Below are positions 33,071-43,867 of a stretch of DNA of 64,000 nucleotides, one piece after another. How positions within the stretch are numbered: the first letter of the stretch is position 1; each line of letters starts with the position of its first letter. A model generated the notes under the pieces. That model saw nothing but the letters and a program-made list of their open reading frames with translations, did not search any database and was not told the DNA's origin. This DNA is from Zanthoxylum bungeanum (taxonomy: Eukaryota; Streptophyta; Magnoliopsida; Sapindales; Rutaceae): assembly GCA_019454045.1 (NCBI GenBank), contig SKCR01031831.1:22224-86223 (forward strand), given 5' to 3'. The position numbers and the translations under genes are program-made.

Positions 33071-35106
33071 TGTTGGACAATTATGACCCATAACGTCACT
33101 ATTTGTACAGATCGTGGTGTTGATGTACAAATTAATTAGGTGACAAAGGAGATTGCTCTATTATCATTTGTGATTAGATCACCAAGATGTATAAATGATA
33201 AAAGGTCCTTATGATTTGTTCCTGGATTGAGAATGATATGAGACAGTATCAGTCCATGAAGGATAAATCATTAAATAAACCTAGTCAGAGTATTATCGAG
33301 ATTGGCCATTGATAAATGCATAAAAGACTAGTATTACACTTGTGCACGTTGTGAGGGCACAATGGCATAGTTCTCATATATTTGGGTATAGAATGCTCAA
33401 GCAAGGGTAATAGGAGGTTGTGTTTTACCGATGGTACAGGAAATAGCTTCGTTCTGTATAGACCCCTTCGGAATTCCATTGGTAGTATAACTATGTGTCT
33501 ATGGAAGTCTGAAATCAGGGTAGGTGTATTTGGTCTTAACCTGAGACTTGCACCGCTAATACTTGTGACAATCAATATACTTTGGTTTTGGTCGTCCAGG
33601 GCTTTAACCGGTTCTGTGTATGCCTCTTCTGGGTATATTGAGAATCGTAGTGTATTGGGTGTGATGTCAAGATGGAAGTATCACTTCAGTTATAGTGGAG
33701 ATGATGATCACGTAGAATACGGAACTTGTTCTCTTATATGCTGCAGCTATCGGGATATTATGACAAGGTCATGTATATCCGATTATAGACTAGTTACCAA
33801 AGATCCGATATGTGCTTCGTACGGGGCAGACACAATTCCAGCCCCAGGCCTAGCACGTGAACATCCGATACTGGATCGACATACTCAATACTACCTATAC
33901 TACGTCTGATATAGATCGTTTATTCCTGTAAGCATGTTTCTGGAGAATTGGGTAGGCATGGCGCTTTCCTAGAAGCCAACCTTGTCTTCTAAATCAGTAT
34001 AAATGTAGTACTAGGTACTTACGTGTTCGGATAGTCCGACGACCGTATTTACTGCTAACATATCTGGGGATCTCATGAGTCACTTCCCAAAGATTCATCG
34101 ATGATGTATGACTCGCACCTTAATTAATATGGGATTAATTATATGAAAGAGAAAATTAATCTGGGATTAATTGCGGAGGTATTTTATCTGGGATAAAATA
34201 TCATTAAAATAGAGAAAACGATTAATTTGGAATTAATCGATTAAAATAATATATTCGATATATTATACGAAATTGGATTTCGACGCGGAATTAAAATTAG
34301 ATTTTAATTCGGGCGAATGAGTTAATTTAGAATTAACTCGTTAGCGACATGAATAGTGATTTCGCTAGGCATAATCATTTAATTACGTCGCAACGAAAAA
34401 TTCGTTAATTTGGAATTAGTGAACCCGAGCCCAAGATTGTTTGCGAGCGCATTCGCATTTCGAATTCGAGTGCGGCACGCAAGTCAAATCAAGCGTCAAA
34501 TGATTAGTCGCATCAAGCGTCAAATCACATGTCACTTTGAGTGATGTGACAAGTTGTCACTTGATTTATTGATGTTGGTGGTTGAAGGCATTTATTGCTT
34601 GACTTTTGAAAAAGAAAAAGTTGGTATATGTTTATTTGTTTTTTTAAAAAAAAATATCAATTACACATTTTTTCATTTTCTCTCTCTTGGTTCACGGTTT
34701 TGGAGCCAACTTCTTCTCCCTCTCTCTCTCGGAAAAAACAGCTTCTTCCTCCTCTGTTTTTCTGGTTGGACCGAAAAAATGGAGAAGCTATGGAGATTTG
34801 TTGCAAACCTTCAAGGTGCTAACACACATAGAGTTATCATAAGGTGATAGGGTAGTAATTCCGTGAGCTTGGAAACCATTTTGGAAGCTTGGAGTTTGAA
34901 GACATTAATGGAGGACCATGACCGATTTTGAAGAGCAAAACAGTGAGTTTGCCGTGAGCCTTGGAGCTTCTCAAAGGGCATAAAAAGTTTTGTTCTTCGT
35001 AGCATCCAATCCGTTCATTGTGAGTATGATTCCGCCATTCTCCTTTGTTGTATTCACTTGTTTCATTGCATTAAAATGATCATTGGGACTTAATAGAAAC
35101 CCAACA
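33071..35106 (+). repeat. Element E 3' LTR (2036 bp)
   Basis: Uninterrupted copy of the LTR that F split on the left. It differs from the left copy at many more positions than D's pair do, consistent with greater age. Ends AACCCAACA, then gatgt. The 97- and 175-codon frames inside are not conserved between the two copies. Confidence 0.93.
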
Positions 35107-36111
35107 GATGTTACATATCGTCGTCCCCTCATACGCCTAACTAGAGCCAGAAGTAAAAATCCATGACTTTGGGGCATTACGTATCATCGTCCCCCAAAGC
35201 ATGCCACTACTGTCACTGAAAGTTATGGTCTTGGGGCATTACGTATCGCCGCCCCCCAAATCACTGAACTAGAACTGGGGGTGTGGATCTATGCTACCCT
35301 CCAAGCTCTAAATCTAGGATTTAGGGGCATATGTCATCCCTAGTCCTAAACTAGGATATGAGGGCGTTACGTATCGCTGTCCCCCCAGTCCTCTACATGT
35401 GCACATGTGCTATCTGTCTATTCCAAGCAAAATAAAGTTACATTTTGAGATGGGTTTTTCCCTCATGCCTAAAAAAACCACAAAATCAATATCTGAAAAT
35501 ATTGATTTTCTCGAACGTATCTTTGCATGAAAATAACTGTAATGAAAATCATCTAACGCCCTATAGCGTAAAAATATAAGTCTGAAACGAAAAATACAAA
35601 ATAAAATTCAATTTAAGAGAAGAGTGTCCACTCACAGATTATAAAATGTGTATGCGTTTCTCACTTGCTGAAGAAAGCTCTGGTTCGTGCGATATTCTAT
35701 AATTGATAATTCGATTAGAAAATGGACTAAGAATGTATAGGTCGGAATCCAGCTAAATTTTCCTATTCAAATAAGGGTTATCACGCTGAAGCATATAGTA
35801 CGTATATTATGACATAATTTATATATACGGGTTGATATAAGAATTATAGGGTAGCCTCTAACACGTTCGGGGGAAACTGGGATGGTTTGAAACTGATTTG
35901 GGCAATTACTTGTCCACGCATCGCGACGTAAGGCAGTGCGTGGCGTGACGCGAATCGTCCAAAGGCGATCGCAAAATTTTTCCGTGCGTGTCGCGACATG
36001 ACTTACACCAGAAGCATTTCTGGGAAATTTCCCAGATCGTGTCGTGAAGCAGGGCTTTCTGCGTCGCAATGCAAGGCCAAATTCTGGTCTAAATCTTCAT
36101 TCTCTCATACG
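35107..36111. mobile_element. Ty3/gypsy-like remnant, right flank of E
   Basis: Continuation of 6736-7513. Tandem hairpin-like units (35165-35385) are followed by A-rich text and a stretch with repeated gcgacg/tcgcgac words at 35910-36070. A 100-codon minus-strand frame (35767-36069) shows no domain. Element B begins at 36112. Confidence 0.45.
35111..35385. repeat. ggggcattacgtatc tandem units
   Basis: Units of the form tggggcattacgtatc followed by rtcgtccccca occur near 35170, 35229 and 35358, and a fourth is re-formed across the E insertion (7505-7513 with 35112-35130). The ggggc...gcccc ends make each unit a weak inverted repeat. Confidence 0.75.
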
Positions 36112-36136
36112 TGTAGACAACAGAAATCGGCGACGC
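36112..36136 (-). repeat. Element B 3' LTR, terminal 25 bp
   Basis: Reads tgtagacaacag then aaatcggcgacgc; it aligns with the reverse complement of element A's LTR end (tgtaggacacagg then agctgggcgacgc). The LTR resumes at 38143 after the solo LTR, restoring the gcgacgc-tgttcc join. Confidence 0.85.
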
Positions 36137-38137
36137 TGTTGGGTTTTCTAGGTCAAACCAAGATCAATTAAGCAATGAAATGTGCGAATACAACAAAGTA
36201 AAGTTGCGGCAATACTCAATTTGATCGACTTTGCGATGCGAAGAACACAAAAAAAATTTATGCTCCTTGAAGCTCTCGGCCATGCCTCATTTTTGTTCTC
36301 CATGTTTGATCTCCAAGTTCCAAGCTTTGTGTGTGGATTCCATGCTCATGAATGTGTTTCCCTATCACCTTTGTAAGACCCTTGGATGTGCTAGCACCTT
36401 TGATTTTGAAACAAAATCAAGAACCATTAAGCCCTAGGCTCACGACAAACAAGAGAGAAAATGGTGAAGGCCATTCGGCCATGAGAAGAAAATGAGAGAG
36501 AGAGGTGTATTTGTTTCTAAAACAAACTAAAACTAATACCAAAGTCTCAACCAAAATTTGGTAAAAGCTTTTCCAAAAAGCTAAAATCAATTTTGGAGGC
36601 AAAATGGCATTTATTGCCCACAGCCACCAACATCATGAGTAGTGACTGGTTGTCAATCACCAAAAGGTGACTTGACATCCATCACTAAAGTGACAGGTGA
36701 TGTGACGCGTGATGTGACTGGTGGGCCTTACTTAAATTCAAAATGTGAGTGGGCCCGCAAACACTCCCGGGCTCGGGTTCGCTAATTCCGAATTAACGAA
36801 TTTTCTGTTGCGACTTAATTAAATAAAATTTAATTAAATAATTATGCCTAGTAAAATTACTATTCACATCGTTAGCGAATTAATTCTAAATTAACTCGTT
36901 CGCCCGAAATTAAAATCTAATTTTAATTCCGCGTCGAAATCTAATTTCGTTTAATATATCGAATATATTATTTTATCGATTAATATCAAATTAATCGTTC
37001 TCTCTCTTTAAATAGTATTTTATCCCAGATAAAATATCTCCGTAATTTATCCCAGATTAATTTTCTCTCTCTAATAATTAATCTCAGATTAATTATGTGT
37101 GAGTCATACGTCATCGGTGAATCTTTGGGAAGCGACCCATGAGATCCCTGGATATGTTGGCAGTAAATCGGGTCGTCGGACTATCCGAACATGTACGTAC
37201 CTAGTACTACATTTTTACCGAATTACGAGACATTGTTGGCTTCTAGCAAAGCACCGTGCCTACCCAATTCTCCAGAAATATTCTTAAAGGAATATGTAAT
37301 CTGTATCAGGCGTAGTATACATAGTATTGTGTATTGCGATCCAGTATCTGATGTCACATGCAAGGCCTGGGGTTGGAATTGTGTCTGCCTCATACGAAGC
37401 ACATATCAGATCTCTGGTAACTAGTCTCTATAATCGGATAAACATGACCTAGTCATATTATCCCGATAGCTGCAGCATATAAGAGTACCAGTTCCGTATC
37501 CTACGTGACCATCATCTCCATATGACTGGAGTGATACTTCCATCTCAATATCACACCCAATACACTACGATTCTCAGTATACCCAGAAGAGGCGTACACA
37601 AAACCTGTTAAAGCCCTGGATGACCAAAACCAAAGTATATTGATTGTCGCAAGTATTAGCGATGTAAGTCTCAGGTTAATACCAAATACACATACCCTGA
37701 TTCGGACTTCCATAGACACATAGTCATACTACCAATGGAATTCTGAGGGGTCTATTCAGAGTGAAGCTGTTTCCGTACCATCGGTAAACACAACCTCCTA
37801 TCACACTTGCATAAGTATCCAATACTTAAATATATGAAAACTATGTCGTTATGCTTCCACAATGCGCACAAGTGCAATACCAGTCTATTCCGCATTATCG
37901 ATGTCCAATCTCGATAATACTACGACTATGGATGTTTTAATGATTAAACCTTAGTGGATTAATACTGTCTCATATCTTATTAATCCGGAACTAATCATAT
38001 GGACTTTTATCATTTATGTATCCCGGTAATCTAATTACAAATGATAAAAGAGAAATTTCCTTTGTCACATAGTTAATTTGTACAACAACACAATGTTCTG
38101 TACAAATAGTGATGCTATGGGTCATAATTATCCAACA
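36137..38137 (-). mobile_element. Solo copia LTR inside element B's LTR
   Basis: A 2001-bp LTR of the D/C type (the plus strand begins TGTTGGGTTTTCTAGGTC and ends ATAATTATCCAACA) with gacgc on both sides (36132-36136, 38138-38142) and no internal region. The clean duplication means a full element inserted and then lost its inside by recombination between its LTRs. Triloop inverted repeats at 36790-37090. Confidence 0.93.
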
Positions 38138-38664
38138 GACGCATGTTGTTCCGGACTCGCGGCCCGGTTGGGAGTACGGAGTAGCCCACGGGGGAACTAA
38201 ATCGGAGAACTAAAAATGGAGTCACCACCTAGTGTGAACTTGGAAATAGTTTAAGGTCGCACTCACCCCTCGCAAGGGAAGACCTCAAACCGTTGGGTTC
38301 GGAATGGTCCCTTACTTATGCTACTTGTAATGAATGGATTTATACGATAATATAACCGAGCCTATGCAACATACATATTTGAGAATGACCTACATCTAAA
38401 TTTGCATTCATAAAAGTAAATCATAATAATGGCAAGCATATAATTTCACAAATACATTATATTGATAAATACGGGAACGCGAGTAAATAATAATTGTACA
38501 AGCATGCACATTAAAGAGAGACAATTAAGTGCATAATGTAAAGAGATAACTAAAGAGGGGCAATTGTACCTCGAAATAAACGTGCAATGATGCGATGCAG
38601 CAAAAAGATAGACAATAAGGATGAAAGAGAAGAGATGTGACATGTGCCCACATCTATATAAGAC

Positions 38665-39360
38665 TTCGAGTGCCCGATTGAACGTATCTCACATTCAATC
38701 GAACATACTTCGTCCGGCATGGAAAACTGTCGTGGCAAAGGTAGCCCTTAGGTTTTTCATCCCTCAAGGTGGAGGACCTTTAATCCAACTCTATTTGCCA
38801 ATCCGCATTACACTATGATGCATGATTTAACAATGAGATGGCATACAGAAAGCAAATAACGGAATAATAAAAGGTGTGGCGAAATGTCATGGTAAATGTA
38901 GCCTGTTAGGCTTTTCTTCCCTCAAGTAGAGAACCTTTAGACCAACATAATAAGCCCATGTGCATTACATTACAATGCATACAAATAAATAAGACAATGA
39001 TATGGGACTTCGTATGTCTGATTAAACATATCTTACATTCAATCAAACATACTTCGTCCGGCGCGGCAAAACATCATGGTAAAGGTAGCCCTTAGGATTT
39101 TCATCCCTCCAAACGGAGGACCTTTAATCCAACTTGATTTGCCCATGCGCATTACATTACAATGCATAAAAAATAAAGACAACGATAATATGAGACTTCG
39201 TATGCTCGATTAAACATATCTCACATTCAATCAAACAAACTTCGTCCGGTGTGGTAAAACGTCGTGGCAAAGGTAGCCCTTAGGCTTTTCATCCCTCAAA
39301 ATGGAGGACCTTTAATCCAACTTGATTTGCCCATGCACTTTACATTACAATGCATAAATA
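38665..39360. repeat. Four ~180-bp units in B LTR
   Basis: Units contain cttcgtccgg.g.gg.aaa, then ggtagcccttagg, then ttcatccctc...ggaggacctttaatccaac, then tgcccatgcgcattacattac. Starts are near 38708, 38875, 39051 and 39240. Same family as the F LTR arrays at 9535 and 14370. Confidence 0.82.
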
Positions 39361-40034
39361 AGTAACATGTGGAAAGTAAATGGTAGAATAAAAAAATGCG
39401 AATAGTAGATGAACAAGATTAAATAAAGCGAAACACATGTTGTTTGCTCAAGTAGTACGTGGAATTGTTTACCAAGTACAAACCGTACTACCGTCCATTC
39501 GGATTCGGCTACGGAATTTACGTTTGGGTTTCCATCCAATATACCACAAGAGACGACATATATTCCATTCATCTAATAGCCATAACAGACATTAATCAGC
39601 AATACCCATGCGAAGAAATATTGGCAAAATAAATGAAATAAGTGGAAATAAATAAAAAGAGGTGCCCTCAGGTCTAACCTCTTAAGTCATCTTCCGGAAG
39701 TGCGTTACACATCCGTCGGAAGGGTTGATGCTCCGCAACTCCTTCGGTTCACTGGTTCAATGTTTTCCTTCGTTGTTTGGGCTGCTGTTCTACTCTATTT
39801 CCCTGTTGTTTTCACTGTATTTTCTGGTCTCCGTCTTTACGGTAATAAGAGATTGTTTTTGCATTTTTGAAGGTATTAGGGGTTGCGGTTTTCACTATTT
39901 GGGCTGCAGTTTTGGTGTTGTTTTTGTCGTGAATTGGGGCTGCTGTTCAAGGCTGTTGGTGCGTGAATTGGGGCTGTGTTTTTAGGGTGTTTTGCGGTGG
40001 TTAAGGGGTTGTGTTTTAGGGGTGTTTTTCAGTG

Positions 40035-40285
40035 GTCAGGGGCTGTTTTTGGTGGTCATTGTCTGTGTTTCAGGGTCTATTTTTGGTGTTCAGGGGCTGT
40101 TTTTCAGGGGTTATTTTCGGTGATCAGAGGCTGTGTTTCAGGGGCTATTTTTGGTGGTCAGGGGTTGTGTTTCAGGGGTTGTTTTTGGTGGTCATAGGCT
40201 GTGTTTCAGGGGCTGTTTTTAGTGATGTTTAGGCTGTGTTTCAGAGGCTATTTTCGGTGATCAGAGGTTGTGTTTCAGGGGCTTT
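40035..40285. repeat. ~34-bp G/T-rich array in B LTR
   Basis: About seven units of a ggggctgtgtttcaggggct word plus atttttggtggtca. Translated, it gives repeats of CFRGYFWW type in plus-strand frames (39976-40232); these are products of the array, not proteins. Confidence 0.85.
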
Positions 40286-41207
40286 ACGTGAAGAATGCAG
40301 GGGCTTGTACGTAGAAGGAAGGCTGGTCATGGGTTTTTATGCGTGATGGGTGTTGATTATGCGATGAAGGCATGCTAATGTCGTGAAGTGAGTGGCAGTT
40401 TGAAGGCTTGTTACGTGAAGAATTTGAAGGCAGGTGGCGTCGGTGTATGGCAATATGCGTGAAAGGTTTACGTGGTGAAGGGGCAGTGGCTTATGTGTGT
40501 ATGGAGTTTGAGAGGCTGCTTTCGTGAGTGTGTTGAGTGATGAAGTGTAGTGGCTTATGTGTGCATGAAGTTTGAGAGGCTTAGAACATTAGGGTTGATT
40601 TCGTGAGAATGAGCTAGGGGTCCTAAGGTTTGTGAAAGGTTCTTTTTATTGGCAAAGGCTAGGGTTTTCCTTACATGGGAAAGAAAAAGATCATGCAATC
40701 AATGGTGATATCTCCTAATTAGTATATCACAAGGAAAATATCTATTTAATTAGGGATATGATTTGGCTTGATTAGGAAGATGATATATTTGATTTTTTTT
40801 GATTTTTTTTATTTAGGTATGTGATTTATTTAGATTTCACCATGTGTTTACTATGTTAATTGTTATTTTGAATGTGTTTTTATTAGGCTTAGGCGTGTGC
40901 TAGAAGTTGTGTGGGCGTGTGGTTGGTCCTTTTGGTGGGCTTGGTGGTGTGTGGGCTTGAAGTGTGGCTTGCGGGGGTTTTGGGCCAAGGATAAGTGGTT
41001 TGCAGGGATTTTGGGCCGATGATAAGTTTTAAAATAGAAATCCAACAAGCGAACCCGAGGCTAAGCAAACGAATAAAATCCAACAAAGTACTGATTTATG
41101 ACTTTTCCCTTCCGACGTTCGTTTCCCGCGACTTCCACAACTTAAAAGGCAGTGTCTCCATATGAGACTCATCATCGGGACTTACATGCAAAAATGCAGT
41201 GCCTACA

Positions 41208-41221
41208 GTCGCCCCCACTTT
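41208..41221 (-). other. Element B polypurine tract
   Basis: The minus strand reads AAAGTGGGGGCGAC directly before the LTR start; element A has the same tract at 62773-62786. Confidence 0.9.
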
Positions 41222-43342
41222 GATGGGACTTGTGTAGTGTTTGACAGTGACAATCATATCAAAGTTATGCAATGCATTTTTACTTACCTGGCCTGCCAGT
41301 TGCCACCTAACTTTCCTGCTGCTTCGAACGGAGTTGATGATGCAGTGGGCCTCGACCCTGGGACACATCCCATTAACTACAACCGACAACGGGGGCTCGA
41401 CCCTATGACGCATCCCAAAACTGGAACTGATGATGCAGGGGGCCATCGACCCTGGGATGCATCCTAATAACTGCAACCGACAACGGGGGTCTCGACCCTG
41501 GGACGCATCCCAATACCGCTGACAATGTGTGTCACGACCCTAGGACACATCCCAAAACTGATGATGTAGGGCCCTCGACCCTGGGACGCATCTCAGAACT
41601 ACAACCGACAACGGGGGCCTCGACCTTGGGACGCATCCCAATACCACTGACAATGTGGGTCACGACCCTGGGACGCATCCCAAAACTGATGATGATGTGG
41701 TCCCAGACCCTGGGACGCATCCAAAACTGATACTGATGCTAATGTGGGCCTCGACCCTATGACTCATCCCCAAAACTGATACTGATACTGATGTGGGCCT
41801 CGACCCTGGGACTCATCCCCAAAACTGATATCGATGCTGATGTGGGCCTCGACCCTGGGACTCATCCCCAAAACTGATATTGATGCTGATGTGATGGTTC
41901 GTTTCCGAACCGTGCTGTATGAGAAAGGATAGACTGGTCGCCCCCAGTCTCGGTTCATTTTTTTGTTCTTTACTGCTCTCATAAGTACTACTTCTCACGA
42001 GATAATCCTGATAGCTAAACATATTTTCGTCCTCAAATAATGCTTCGCGTCGAAACCAGAGGACCTTCAAAGTGCGTAATACACTCAAATATGATCGTCC
42101 GAATGAGTGATCTAAACTAGACTCTTAGTGTGTGTGTGCCAAGGCTCTTTCGCAGCTTAATCTTTAAGTAAGCCAACTCGATGATTTTGTCTCGGAGAAT
42201 TGGATCAGTGGGTCTAACCAACCGAGATGTCTTGATCATACTCTATGATTACTTCCTCGTACTCAACATGATATGGTTTTCTTCTTCTTTTCTTTCATCT
42301 CTTTCTTTTCTTTCTTTTCATTTCGAACTTTTTTTTTCTTTTTTTCTCTTTTCTTTCTTTCTATTTTTTTCTCGACACACCTACCCTTTAAGGTAGCATT
42401 TCTCCTCATGGTGGCCCTAATACTCGCCAATGGGCAGCTTCACGCTTATCGGTTATAGGTGGTCTATTTTTTTCTTTTTAGAGACTTTTTCTTTGTTTCC
42501 AACCATATCATATATCGTAACATAAGTAAACCAGGATGGACATCCAGGCAAACGGTCATTCACTAAACCACCATCTCTTCAACTAGTCATTTCATCAACT
42601 ACTTAGGCTTCTACTGCTGAGATCCCGTAATCAAGTGCTCACGAGTCTAGCCGAGATCAACTACTCAGAATACCAGATGAGAGCACATCTCGCACTTATC
42701 GTTTCTAAGGTTTCTCCCCGCAGCAAACAATGTCATCACCGGACATATGCCTGACTATCAAAGATTTCTCTCTCTTTTTTTCTCCTTTTTTTTCACTCAC
42801 TCACTCTATGAAAATCTGTTGTTCCACCACTGACAATGTGGGCTTCGCCCTCTGGGATCTATTCTCAAAATTCATACTGATATAGGCCTCAACCTTAGGA
42901 TTCCCTCCCGAACCTAACACTGACTCATTTCTGAAACTGATGACATTGTTTTGTTTGCTCTCAACTTGCTTGTACTTCGCCACTTTCCTTTCTTTTCTTT
43001 CGAGACCTACGAACACAAATAAAACAACAGAACAAAAACATGTGCATGTGTTATGTACGTATGCATGTGCGGAGGTACTCCCTGTTCATGATGGGTTAGA
43101 TCCTCATTGTGCTCCTTGGCGCCATGTGCCTACACATGTCTCCGATCGTCCCCTGGATCTGCTTTATAGTTTCCTCCTGCCAGTTCTGTTTTGGTGACTG
43201 TTCGGTTCTCTTTTGTCTGAAACCTGCAAACACATAACAAATAAAACACAAAAAAGAATGCAAGTATGTTACGTGTATGCATGCATGCATGGATGAATTC
43301 CTTATCCCGTTGGGTTAGGTCCTCTGCCAGGTCTTCTCTTTC
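41222..43342 (-). other. Element B 3' untranslated region
   Basis: Lies between the pol stop and the purine tract. The part next to the tract (41222-41340), the 42100-42800 part and 42960-43342 all have counterparts in element A in the same order. The part matching A's LOG insert is only about 160 bp here (around 42800-42960). A pyrimidine-rich run (42270-42370, purine-rich on the element strand) mirrors A at 60160-60240. Confidence 0.8.
41340..41895. repeat. Tandem repeats in B 3' region
   Basis: About ten units of gggcctcgaccctgggac, then gcatcccaaaactgatgat, mostly 45-60 bp. It is the reverse complement of the monomer in element A (gggatgcgtcccagggt, then cgaggcccacatcag). Open frames on both strands are translations of the array. 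Confidence 0.9.
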
Positions 43343-43867
43343 TCAGGCAAAATATTGCTTCAATCTATCCATGTTGATCGGCTCAGTGAACTTATTCCCT
43401 TCCAAATCTGACAGTCCCACTGCCCCATTTCCTATTACTTTATGCACTATGTAGGGTCCTTCCCAGTAGGGTCTGAACTTTCCTCTTGGGCTTGTCGTCG
43501 ACGGCCTTGACTGCTTAAGTACCAAATCACCCTTTCTGATCTTAGTATGACGTAACTTTTTATTGAATGCTCAGGCTAGTCTCTTCTGATATATCTGCAT
43601 CTGATGTAAAGACTTCATTCTCTTCTCATCGAGCAATGCCAACTATTCAAATCTCTGTGAGGCCCATCCTTGTACAGGTAACTCTGTTTCTGCTAATACT
43701 CTCATGACTTGATCTCAACTTCCACGGGTAGTACTGCTTCCATTCTGTAGACCAAAGAGTTAGGCGTGGCTCCTGTTTCTGTTCTCACTGATGTTCTGTA
43801 CCCCCACAGGGCGTATGGTAGTTTGTTAGCCCAATCTTTGTAGTTTTCTGCCATCTTGGCTAATATC
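43343..43867 (-). pseudogene. pol: Element B integrase C-terminal remnant (Ogre type)
   Basis: Integrase tail of a Ty3/gypsy polyprotein. At the cut end one frame reads KMAENYKDWANKLPYALWGY, then RTSVRTETGATPNSLVYRME and AVLPVEVEI, the classic Tat/Ogre integrase block. After stops and shifts, the frame 43525-43343 reads LVLKQSRPSTTSPRGKFRPY, then WEGPYIVHKVIGNGAVGLSD, and ends at LKQYFA and a stop. Element A keeps the same last 28 residues with changes. Upstream catalytic core lost where element C begins. Confidence 0.9.

Larger units (their letters stand above)
7514..35106 (+). mobile_element. Element E: decayed Ty1/copia element, host of F and D
   Basis: Outer limits are TGTTGGACAA at the left LTR start and AACCCAACA at the right LTR end. 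The flanks read ggtgt (7509-7513) and gatgt (35107-35111), a 5-bp target duplication with one change. Structure: 5' LTR (split by F), primer site, ~2.2 kb leader, gag and pol remnants (split by D), purine tract, 3' LTR. Without F and D it is about 9.6 kb. Coding parts are full of stops and indels, so it is older than D. Protein remnants match D's proteins, so it belongs to the same broad copia group (Tork/Angela-like by motif, not verified). Confidence 0.9.
38143..41207 (-). repeat. Element B 3' LTR, main part
   Basis: On the minus strand it starts TGTAGGCACTGCATTTTTGC at 41207. Contains the shared end block cgcactcacccctcgcaag (38259), four ~180-bp units (38665-39360), and a 34-bp G/T-rich array (40035-40285). 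No coding potential beyond frames created by the arrays. Confidence 0.9.
36112..43867 (-). mobile_element. Element B: Tat/Ogre-like Ty3/gypsy, cut by element C
   Basis: On the minus strand, from the break: the integrase end of pol (43867-43343), a ~2.1 kb 3' untranslated region with tandem repeats, a purine tract, then the 3' LTR (41207-36112) with a solo copia LTR inside it. Everything upstream of integrase is missing at the point where element C begins. It may resume beyond the window on the far side of C and A. Shares LTR ends and 3' region with A. Confidence 0.88.

Noticed and set aside
35910..36070. GC-rich tcgcgac words as a promoter or CpG island of a host gene
   Set aside because: No open reading frame or splice structure follows; element B begins at 36112 and the words fit old gypsy non-coding sequence.
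42250..42460. Hydrophobic Phe/Ser-rich small membrane protein frames
   Set aside because: They come from a ctttt-rich low-complexity run that is the reverse of a purine-rich untranslated stretch conserved with element A.
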